The notes beneath the pieces are model-generated. The model did no database searches, was not told where the DNA came from, and saw only the letters and a list, made by a program, of their open reading frames with translations. Below, piece by piece: positions 53,297-62,502 of a stretch of 64,000 bases of DNA. Made by a program: the position numbers and the translations under genes. The stretch is from Paraconiothyrium sp. Pb-2020 (lineage: Eukaryota > Ascomycota > Dothideomycetes > Pleosporales > Didymosphaeriaceae). The first letter of the stretch is position 1, and each line of letters starts with the position of its first letter. Where the stretch lies: assembly GCA_022419385.1 (NCBI GenBank), contig JAJUBI010000003.1, positions 3,596,001-3,660,000 of the forward strand, given 5' to 3'.

Positions 53297-55690
53297 ATGC
53301 GCGTGGTGACCTCCATTCTTTTACTTTCAAGCATCGCATACGCAAGCGTCCTTCCGCCTCATAAGAATTATAATCGAGACTTACCAGATAACATTAACGC
53401 ACGCGCACCCACTGAAGATGCAGCGATTACACATAATGTGGACGATGTGGCCATCGTTGCGAACGCGAAGAAGGATGGCAAGAACTTCTTCAAAGAGCTG
53501 GGCCAAGCTCTGAGCGATTTCGATCCTGTAGACTTCTTCCGCGCGATTCTTGCTGGGCTTCTCGGACTTAAAGATGATGGCACAGCTGCGACAAATGGAA
53601 CGAGTCCTTCGCCCACGACAACTGTTTCAATCACACCAACACCCATAGAAGCAACTTTGGCTACGGTAAAGACTATATCGACGAAGACGGTTACTGCAAC
53701 TCAGCTGCAGAAGTCTAGCGTGAGAGTCCCATTGCCAATATCAGCAGATGACGCTGAGCTTGCATTCTCCATCTTGCCGGCCTTCCCAAGGGAGGAGCCT
53801 CTGGAACTTACCGGTCTTGCCCCTACCCAAGTTTTCACGCCACATCATATCATCTTCACTCCCGCACCGGACAACGCGACTACTGTACCAAACGCCACTG
53901 CTCCCGGCATCACCGTAACCTATGAGCCTGAAGAGACATTATCTATCCTTCCTTTCGTCCCACCAGGCGAGGACCTAGCCGATAACGTCACCTTTATAGG
54001 GCCATTCAATTCATCCACCGCGCCAATCACTGCTACTGAAGAAGTCGTTGAGCCAGTCGTCTCTATCCTGCCATTATTTGAGTCAGGGAAGGGATTCTCT
54101 GACATTTTCATCCTCCCACCAACCGCCGCTGAGATCCCCCCTCTGGAGACATTTTCAGTGGTTACTGCCCCAGTCACCGATGTTCCGGGAGCGACCCTAC
54201 TACCAGTCGCGACCATTGAGACGATGTCTATTCTTCCCTTCTTTGGGCCAGGTGAGCATCTGTCCGATAACGTCTCGGTGCCGACCCCTACCGAACAAGT
54301 CCCGGTGCTGCCGATACCTGTCTTTACTGGTTCCGAAGAGTCTTTAGATGCGTTCGCAGGGGAGGATGTGGCCATTACCACGCCGGCAGAAGTTGAAGCG
54401 AATACCGCACTGGAAACAGAGATCCCTGATGCAAACAACCACGTGCTCGTCCCACTCCTGGAACTTGTCAATGGCACATACGTGCTGCCAACAACGAAGA
54501 CACCAGACTTTGTTACACCTGTTCTGTCATGGCCGCCGCCAGGGTTCAATATCACTGCGAAGCCAGCGATCTCCACAAGAAGGGGTCCACCCAGAAAGAC
54601 ATCGTCTAGGAGAAGCACTCGTCCGACGAAGCCTATCGTTCTCCCGCCCCCACTTATTCGTCCCACAAATTTTCCCCTCAACCAAACGTTCTTCGCAAAC
54701 CAAACAGAGGGAGTTGCCAGTCCAGTCGCGAAGTCTAATCGTCCTCTAATTTTGACAAATCCGCTTCGCCCTACGTTAGAGGCGCTTGCTCTACCCATAC
54801 CATTTCCCCTACCTAGGCCGATCCCACCATTTCCTATAGGAGGTCCATTCTTCAACAACACAAGAGGCCTCAGACCCATCGGGCGACCAACGCGCCCGCT
54901 TATCCTGACAGACCCGCTTCGAACAATGCTTGAATCGTTTCCTACACTCAAGCCAATCCTCAATGGTACCGCATTCGTGCGACCAACACGTCCCCTTATC
55001 CTTACGAACCCCCTCCGTCCTCTCATTGAGACTTTTGAACCACTTGATGCGAGAAGAACCACAACAAGGACTTTCAAAAGCAGGAGTACCACCGTCAAGA
55101 CTGTGATCGTGATACCAACCCCTGTGACAGATGTTCCTGATGTGTCTGTTCTGGGCGTGGATGTACCTGCGGATGAGCCATTGCCTAGTGATGCGGGTTT
55201 GGTTGGCCCAGGATTCCCGTTTGATGAAGGCGAGGATGTACCTGCGGATGAGCCATTGCCCACTGATTCGGGTTTCATTAGCCCGGTTTTCCCGTTTGAT
55301 GAGGGCGAGGATGATTTTATCAGCGAGAATCCAAGGCCGACTTTTCCTATCATCGACTTCGACGACCTGGACGTGCCTACGCCTACGCTGATCATTGACG
55401 ACTTCGACAGTCTTGATATCTCTAACGATACTGTGGGGCCAACAATTGCTCCTATCGCAGGTGATATCGGCGATATGGGCGTCCCAAGTGATCTTGTGGA
55501 GCCGACTGCTACGCCGGTTATCGATGACTTTGCGAGCTTAACGTCTCGGTTGCTATCCCCGTACCGACACCCTAGAACCGATGTCTCACTCTCTGACTTA
55601 TCACCCTCTTTCGTGGACATTTTTGAAGCTCCAACCACCTTGGCTACTGTCCTAACTCCACCCTGCACTGGGAGTGAAAGCTACTTTTAG
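53297..55690 (+). CDS. Large secreted Pro/Thr-rich protein with internal repeats
   Basis: An open frame of 797 residues from the ATG at 53297, chosen because MRVVTSILLLSSIAYAS is a clear signal peptide; the ATG at 53270 adds 9 polar residues. Three repeat types are visible. First, SILPxFxxxExLxDN occurs about four times (residues 160-350). Second, RPLILTNPLRPxLE occurs three times (about 480-590). Third, DVPADEPLP followed by PFDEGED occurs twice (about 620-670). N-glycosylation sites (NATT, NTSx-like) are common. This suggests an extended cell-wall or matrix protein. The frame closes at 55690, but a GTGAAA donor at 55674 joins in phase to the GH18-like exon at 55889, giving about 1055 residues. 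I favour one gene, not proven. Confidence 0.68.
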   Translation: MRVVTSILLLSSIAYASVLPPHKNYNRDLPDNINARAPTEDAAITHNVDDVAIVANAKKDGKNFFKELGQALSDFDPVDFFRAILAGLLGLKDDGTAATNGTSPSPTTTVSITPTPIEATLATVKTISTKTVTATQLQKSSVRVPLPISADDAELAFSILPAFPREEPLELTGLAPTQVFTPHHIIFTPAPDNATTVPNATAPGITVTYEPEETLSILPFVPPGEDLADNVTFIGPFNSSTAPITATEEVVEPVVSILPLFESGKGFSDIFILPPTAAEIPPLETFSVVTAPVTDVPGATLLPVATIETMSILPFFGPGEHLSDNVSVPTPTEQVPVLPIPVFTGSEESLDAFAGEDVAITTPAEVEANTALETEIPDANNHVLVPLLELVNGTYVLPTTKTPDFVTPVLSWPPPGFNITAKPAISTRRGPPRKTSSRRSTRPTKPIVLPPPLIRPTNFPLNQTFFANQTEGVASPVAKSNRPLILTNPLRPTLEALALPIPFPLPRPIPPFPIGGPFFNNTRGLRPIGRPTRPLILTDPLRTMLESFPTLKPILNGTAFVRPTRPLILTNPLRPLIETFEPLDARRTTTRTFKSRSTTVKTVIVIPTPVTDVPDVSVLGVDVPADEPLPSDAGLVGPGFPFDEGEDVPADEPLPTDSGFISPVFPFDEGEDDFISENPRPTFPIIDFDDLDVPTPTLIIDDFDSLDISNDTVGPTIAPIAGDIGDMGVPSDLVEPTATPVIDDFASLTSRLLSPYRHPRTDVSLSDLSPSFVDIFEAPTTLATVLTPPCTGSESYF

Positions 55691-55888
55691 TGCTGAACTT
55701 GACGTCGCCCTCTTAGGAGACAGCCCCTCGCCATCAGACCTCGTTTCTCGAATCTACCGCTCTCACGCCCACGCCCACACCTCGTCCTTTCCTAACATCA
55801 TTAGCCGACGCCCTCACCTCGTCCTCCCCTCAGGTTTCCCTCTTCCTAAGCCGGTGATCGACGTAACTAGCGTATTGTTTCCCCCCAG

Positions 55889-56679
55889 GAGGCTCCGTGA
55901 AACGCCTCGCGGAAATCTGCGGCGACGAAGAAGTAACAACGGTCACGCTCCCCATATTGCAGAATTGGTACGGGCCGAATGCGTACCCTACTCTCAAGAA
56001 GTACCCAGGTTGTGCGCCAGCGAACCCACGTCAAGCCATCCAAGCCCCCGGGTTACTGAACTGCACCGCACTGGGCCGAGAAGTACAGACGTGCCAGAAA
56101 GCAGGGAAACGCGTGTTGCTTGGGGTCCGCGCCGATGCTCCCTCGGCTGTGAACGGAAATCTGAAGTGGGGGAGTGCGGATCCTGGGATCTTGGGATTGA
56201 AGCTGCCCCTGCCGCTTCCGCCAGGCCCGTTCCTTGGCCGCCCTGGACATGCGATTTTCCCTCAGGCTGGGAACTTGACGACGGTGAAGGTGGATGGGAA
56301 GATGGTGCCGGCGCCGAACCTGTTCGATGCGCTGCATACGCCTACCGGTCTCGCGGCAACGCTGTTCTCCCTCTTTGGCGAGGGCCATGCTGAGCGTGCG
56401 GATTTGAGGCCGCTGGGCCCAGATACGCCAAGCAACTTTAGCTCGGATAGTATAATCTGGGTTGCGAAGCCTCTCGGAGAAGAGGTGGTGCTGGACGGGT
56501 TTGACGTGCGGACGCCGGGGCAATGGAAGGGAACGCCACAGGCTGCGCTTGTGGAGAAGTTTGTAGGTTCGTTGAGGGAGACTGTGGAGAAGGCGTGGAA
56601 GGAGGGTGGGAGTAATAAGGGAGGATTGAATGATCTTGGGGTGAAGGGGCCGGGAGAGGTTGTTAGTGGGTATATTTGA
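55889..56679 (+). CDS. GH18 chitinase-like domain without catalytic residues (probable 3' exon of the preceding gene)
   Basis: About 263 residues read from a CAG acceptor with a strong pyrimidine tract at 55888. No ATG in this frame starts a plausible protein, so it is most likely an exon. The sequence resembles class III chitinase-like barrels: GGSVKRLAEICGDEEVTTVTLPIL, CQKAGKRVLLGV, PTGLAATLFSLFGEG, RPLG. At the position of the catalytic DxxDxDxE it reads VVLDGFDVRTPGQW, so the last Asp and the acid Glu are absent. It would be a non-hydrolytic, chitin-binding or structural protein. If one A in the acceptor region (about 55887) were an insertion, the frame upstream could also read FPPGGSV directly, so the boundary stays open. 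Confidence 0.6.
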
Positions 56680-57173
56680 GAAGGAAGAAGGGATAGTTGT
56701 GTGTTTAAATGTTTGTGAAGGAGCTAGCATGTTATGACAACACGAATATAATGTATCATTTACTCATGACTATTGATGTACGAATGCGGGATGCTGAACC
56801 CGAGATCGCAGATGCTGACTGCCTTTTTATGACACAGTACGCAGCTTCACGTAGCAAGAAGAGAAAGATCGATGGACCAAAGTCGTATTTGCTGGGTCTA
56901 TGTACCACCCGCGGATTGTCCCTAGTCAGCAGGCCCAGGCGCCTGTAGCGTAGGCTATAGACATCCATGCTTTTTCATTCTTTCATTCAATCCGTGCAAA
57001 TCATGATCGTGTTGTTGGAGTCCATCCCAGTCATTAGGTCGCAAGTTTGAGACTCAACAAAGGTTCTCGCCTGACAAGGGCCAGGCAATACTACGATGTA
57101 TGAAGATCCGATGCGCATTGTCGACCATACAGCGGTGTGTTGTCGAAGGAGCGAGGCAGTGGAGATCCAAGAT
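56680..57173. other. Intergenic region between convergent genes
   Basis: 494 bp of 3' flank. Nothing else is seen. Confidence 0.5.
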
Positions 57174-58348
57174 CTACCAACCACCGGCAGCCGAAGCGTC
57201 GCCCCAGCCATCGCCGCCAGCGGAAGCAGAGTTATCGGCCTGGTTGCCGGAAGCCTCGGCATTGTTGTCGGCATCAGCCCAATCACCAGAGACGCCTCCA
57301 GCAGCAGCACCAGAGTCGGTCCATCCGCCACCGTTGGTGTCCTCGGCAGGAGGAGCCTTGCAGCGCTTGACAGTGTGTCTATGTACTGTCAGTGGAAAGA
57401 TATACTATCACAAAGTGGTAGCAACTAACCCGTACTCCTTGCAATTATTGCACTGTACCCTAGACCAGTCCTTAGGCTTCGGGCTATGAGTTGTCAGCAT
57501 CCAGTAAGACCGGACTCGGAATGAAGACATCGGGATACGTACCAATCGCGGGACTCATGACCGATCTCGTCGCAGTTGCGGCACTTCATGACACGCTCGT
57601 TGGGGCACTCGGTCTTGCGGTGGCCGTACTGGTAGCAGTTGAAGCACTGCTGAGCACCGCCTCCACCTTCGCGAGGCTTAGGGGGCTCAGTGCAGTCGGC
57701 CTTGCGGTGTCTGTTGAGACGTCAGTCGTTATGATAAATAGGCGAGGTGGCGTACGAACCCGGTCATGCCACAGTTGAAGCAACGGTCACCACCACCACC
57801 ATTGGGACTATGATACGGTTAGTACACACCGAACGGGTGAGATTGAAAACTTCTCACCAGTCACGCTTCTGATGGCCCTCGAGACCGCAGCCGTAGCAGG
57901 TACGACTACCACCACCGGCAGACTTGGGACTATGCAAGATTAGTACGATATAGTCAAGTACAGATATAACCACTCACCAGTCACGCTTGATGTGGCCCTC
58001 TTCACCACAGCCATGGCATCCGCGACCAGTGCCACGCGTAGCAGCACCAGCGTCGTCGTTGCCACCATCAATCTGGACCCAGGTATCTTGAACACCGGAG
58101 AAGTCATCACCTGAATTGAAGTTGCCGCTAGAACCGCCAGTGGAAGCGCCGTTCTCCTTGTCTTTGTCGCGACGGGATTTGTCCTCGTACGCGCGGTGCT
58201 TCTTGGAGACCTTGTGTTCACCCCAGTTCTTGGAGGGAATCTTACGGTCGCAGAGCTCGCATTGGAAGAAGTCCGGCGGAACGGTGCGGGCCGGGTTGTA
58301 GGGATTGGCCCCGATGGTGTTCAAGACAGGACCACCAACACGCGCCAT
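57174..58348 (-). CDS. Six-knuckle CCHC zinc-finger protein with N-terminal U1/C2H2-like finger
   Basis: Six exons, 58348-57978, 57929-57858, 57807-57760, 57710-57543, 57483-57430 and 57378-57174, give 305 residues. An N-terminal finger (FFQCELCDRKIPSKNWGEHKVSKKH, about 28-52) resembles U1-type C2H2 fingers of RNA-binding proteins. After a charged linker there are six C-x2-C-x4-H-x4-C knuckles (CHGCGEEGHIKRDC, CYGCGLEGHQKRDC, CFNCGMTGHRKADC, CFNCYQYGHRKTEC, CRNCDEIGHESRDC, CNNCKEYGHTVKRC). The tail is rich in Gly, Ala, Asp and Trp and ends GGW. The family includes Gis2/CNBP, which bind single-stranded nucleic acid and translation factors. All five introns are phase 2 and cut inside knuckles. 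Confidence 0.88.
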
Positions 58349-59167
58349 CTTGGAATGGAGATGAGAATGAGGTCTAGGCAAATTAGAGCCAAATACAACG
58401 TGATTTGTGATTTTGAACAGAAGCAAACGGATCACCGGAAACTGCACAAGAGCATGGAGATCGTGGGAACTTCCCTCAGTCAAAGGGCAAGCGCGTGGTA
58501 TCTGCGCGCAGAGTCGTACAATAGAGCAATATAGATAGGACTCACAGTAGCTTAGTCGATAGTCGAGACTTGATGACCTGCTCAGCTCGCCCAATGCTTG
58601 AGCGAGGGTGTGATTGTCGAGGAGGTTAAGGAGAAGAAGGCGTTGGTGGGGTGAAGAGGAGATCCTGATATAGTCGGCAGGTGCGACCACAAGACGCTAA
58701 TTTTGGGCCTAGCTGAAATGGAGGTGGTGGGCAAAGAATGGCAGAAGAGGGCAGATGGAGTGAAAGGTAGGCCGGTAAGGAACAGCCCGGGACAGGGCAT
58801 GCAAGCTCAGACGGCAAGACGGCAAGCTGCAGCCCGTATGCATGTCTCAGCGCGAGCTTCAGGACACACACGATATGAGATGACACCTCAGAGTATGCGA
58901 TGGCGAGACTCAGAGTACTCCTTCCTCTCATGCTCTGGCATCTGGGGGGTCCGAAAGGAATTTCAGAGCTGTGGCGTCACTCGACGCATTAGATCGGCGT
59001 GTCTTGAATCTGTTGTTTGCTCCTATACGACGCGGATGTCGCCTCGTCAAACGTGGATGATGTGATTTTTTCATGTCCAGTTGCTCTTTCGTCGACTCGA
59101 GCCAGACGATCAACACACGCGTACAGCTTCTGCTCCCCTTCCGCCGTTCGCAGAGCGTTAGCAGGCC
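58349..59167. other. Intergenic region, promoter of the zinc-knuckle gene and 3' side of the MFS gene
   Basis: About 820 bp. No gene is recognised. Frames on both strands are short. Confidence 0.5.
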
Positions 59168-61732
59168 TCATGCTCCTTCCGCCAATGCCTCCTCGCCCCC
59201 GACGTCGTCTTCGTCAGTCGCCACCACGCTCTTCGCAGGAGCTTTCCAACCGCTCCCCGCTTGCACGATCGTCATGACGATAGCTAGCCCTGTTCCGCAC
59301 AGAAAGAGCGTTTTGATGCCCTCGCGATACGCATTTACCGCAATGACCCTCCTCTGACCCTCCAGAGTCGCCACGAGCGCCGGGCTACCCAGAAGCCTTC
59401 GAATCAAGCCGGTCCGGTCCTCGATACCCGCCCTCGAGAACCCCTCTACAAGGGACCTCTGGAGGACGCGTTCGAAGATGCCACCTCCGATCGCCGATCC
59501 GAAGCTGCCGGAAAAGCCGCGAAACGTCGCGAGCAGCGAAAGGACAATGGGATGGACCTCCGGTAGTGTCAGATGAAGCAGATGGACGAGAGTATAGTTT
59601 AAGCCTGCGCCAGCAAGAGCCCCATTGCAGAATACCATTAGGACATACAAAGCGGGAGAGCTATGCGGCGTAGAGATGAAGGCTAGAACGATAAACGTGA
59701 CCGGAAACAGCATGTTGGCTACAAGCGTGTGGATGTAGAAGCTCCCCTCACGGCGGATATGGAAGACCCCAGCTAGCAAGCCTCCCGTAGCGAAGCCAGC
59801 ATTCGTGGGAATGAGAATAGTTCCAGCTATTGCACCCGGCCAGCCACGGACCGCAATCGCATACACTGGCGTGTAGAATAGGACGACCCAGCGGGCCATC
59901 ATGACGCCTACAGTGGCAAGGCAAATAAGGAGCGTACCCCGAGACCGAAGGACTTTGATAGGAATGACCGGATCCTTGGCAATATATGTTTCGTTCAAGA
60001 CAAAGACAGGGAATACGAAGGCCGAAAGGATAAGAGGGGTTGCCAGGATTCGAGGGCCAGACAGACCAAGGAGAAAGAGGATGATGGTAGCGATGAGCAA
60101 CAGCGCCCCCGAGTAGTCGATTCGAGCAAGCTTCTGATTAAGGGATCGGTGCTCAAGATCACTGTTCTTTGCTTTGTACCCGGAAGGGATACCGAAGAGA
60201 ATACCGAAACCTGCCAGGATGCTAAGAGGAGCTTGAATGCCGAAGAGAGGTTTCTGTCGGAGTCAATGGGATGCACTCCTATGCTTTAGGGTAATACTGA
60301 CCCATCCGATCTTAGGCTCCGCGGCACCAGCAATGACTGCTCCGAGGGAAAGGCCTACAGTCATACCGGTGTTCGCCATTCCAATGAACAGCCCACGACG
60401 CTTGGAGCTGACCATTTGGATAACAAGGATCGTTGCTACAATGAGGATGCCAGCTCCACCAGCACCGGTTAATGAACGTCCGACCAGGAACCATTTTAGC
60501 GAATTTGCAAGCGAGGTAATCAAAGAGCCGAAGCATATGAGCACCGTGGAGCAGAACATGCACAGTCGAGGGCTAAACACCTGGGAGAGGCGACCCATTA
60601 GTGGAGCAAGAGCGGACATGGCGATGAGGTACGACGAGGTGAACCATGTTGCCTCCTCAAAAGAGTCTAGGTCCGCTGCAATGGCCGACTGAGTTGTTGT
60701 GAGAATGGAAATATTGGCGCCTAGCAGAAGTTAATAGGCGCACAACTAAGGTCAAGTGGGACTGTAGAGGAAAAGGCAGAGAGAGCGAAATGGAACTGAA
60801 TTGAGGAAGCGCAAGGAACGAAGCAGGGTGAGAAAAAGGTGCTAGTACACCACAAGCGGACGCTTCGTAAAAGCACTGAAACAGCGTGGGGGCACCTATG
60901 GTGCCTTGCTTCGGCGCTTGCAGCCATGCTGGACAAGGGCATGCCCACAGGGCTGACAAGATGCAGGAAGACGAGCCTCCACGGGCCCCGCCGAACGAAG
61001 CGCCATGCCAGGGCCATCCGCAGCATCCACCGCTCCGCCTTGGTGTTGCTCCCTCCGGACTTGGGCGCTGCGGTTGAGGAAAGAACGCTTGGGCAGCTTT
61101 TGCCTTTGATAGTTCACCACTCGTGTTCGAGCAGGCCAAGGAGAAGTTGATGGTGATGGGAACAACGGGTCCGCTGCCTCGCCTGTTGACTTGCGCCTTC
61201 TCCAGACCGGCGCTTTGCGGCGAAGGAGCGCTCGTGCAAGTAATCCATTGCGGACTTTCGGTGCTTGCCTTCACATGGAGCGAGTGAAAGTTGAGCGCGG
61301 CGAAGACAAGGAGCTCATCGGTTTGCCTTGCTGTTGGGTCGAGCTAGCTCTAGGTCCCGCATCGCTTTAGACTTGCGCTGATGGACCAACACTCTTCAAG
61401 CTTGGCAAAGAGGGCATGTAATGCATACAAGCAATGCTAAATTAAACTGACAGAGCCCATAGGCAGGAAAGGACAAAAGGTGCACCAAATGAGGCAACGA
61501 AATGTGGCGAACAGATGACCTGGACGGAGAGCAACATTGCAAGGTTTAAGAAGAAAGAGTACGTACCTTGCAAGAATATCAACAGTCCTATTGATGTACA
61601 TACCACCACTCCGCGCAGTCTGGAGAAGACCGGTGCCTTATCGTCTCCTGCGTGACTTCCTGCTGGGCTTACTGGCGTATCCCCATCGCGCAGCAGCGGT
61701 GATCGCTCCTCCGAAGTATTTCTAACAGACAT
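59168..61732 (-). CDS. MFS multidrug/vacuolar basic amino acid transporter-like protein (DHA2/Vba type)
   Basis: Three exons, 61732-61567, 60720-60302 and 60253-59168, give 556 residues. The joined start reads SERSPLL-type acidic cytoplasmic N-terminus, then VVVCTSIGLLIFLQ-GANISILTTTQSAIAADLDSFEEATWFTSSYLIAMSALAPLMGRLSQVFS, the typical Vba/DHA2 helices 1-2. The motif GRSLTGAGGAGILIVATI is in helix 4 and IFERVLQRSLVEG near the end. These proteins move basic amino acids into the vacuole or export drugs. The N-terminal dileucine after an acidic stretch (EERSPLL) would suit vacuolar sorting. Intron 1 is 846 nt, far longer than any other intron in the window. The phase is correct on both sides (CAA G|GC GCC). 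Confidence 0.85.
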
Positions 61733-62502
61733 GCTCACCGCAAAGAATGTCACAGAAAGGATAAGAAGACTAGGGCGATGGATCTATGCAGGAAGAGATG
61801 AGTTCGGAGCAAGATCAAAGCGTCATGTTGGATGCTACAAGGATGACAAATGCTAGCGAAGTGTCACTGTCGGCCGCGCCGTTTGGTCCGCATTGGGGAC
61901 TACGTCGCACGTCGAGTCGTTTGAGTTCAAACAGGTCGATTCATCAATCTCTCACTTGTAGGAGTACGTTCAAGTATTCATTTCTTGGCTTACCATAAGT
62001 GCGTGACGAATTACCGTACTTGCGCGATAGTGTGACGTCGGGGGATCAACGCGCTGATTGGTGGAGGCTTGGCATATGCGGCGCTGCGCCTGGAGCTTGA
62101 TCAACGTGTATAGCTGGCATCTTTCACAAACACGTCCGCTTTACCGACGCTACGTCGGGAACTTGTGCATACACTCACCCAATGTCCTGAATGTCGCGAT
62201 GATACCATTTGTCTCGCTTTTCCCCGCTGAGAGTACACCACGATGAAACCGCGATTACAGCGGCTTGTGCCGCTCTGGTTCGGTACGCCAACCCCACGGT
62301 AGCGCGATGCATGCATGTGTATATGATCTGACAGTTCTCGACAGTTCTCTTCTCTCTATTTCTACCTGCGCTCTCTGCGCACTTCCGTGGCAGCGACCGA
62401 GCCCATTCTCAGAAACCCCTCGGCGAGCGCAACATACCGTCCGATAGCTGGGGCCCAATACCTACAGACGGAAGCCAAGGTTGGACGACTGCTTCGAGCT
62501 AG
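61733..62502. other. Divergent promoter region of the MFS and HRD3 genes
   Basis: About 770 bp. The right end must include the first exon of the HRD3-like gene. A frame from the ATG at about 62307 encodes a hydrophobic stretch (SSLLSISTCALCALPWQ) that could be its signal peptide, but the splice donor is unclear. Confidence 0.4.

Noticed and set aside
53920..55668. 582-codon open frame on the minus strand opposite the secreted repeat protein
   Set aside because: It is antisense to a Pro/Thr-rich, repeat-containing coding region, where stops on the other strand are rare. Its Ser/Gly/Val-rich product resembles nothing and it has no splice or promoter logic.
60657..61274. 205-codon minus-strand frame running from exon 2 into intron 1 of the MFS gene
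   Set aside because: It is in a different frame from the transporter exon, and its Ser/Pro/Ala-rich product matches no family. The intron explanation fits the transporter better.
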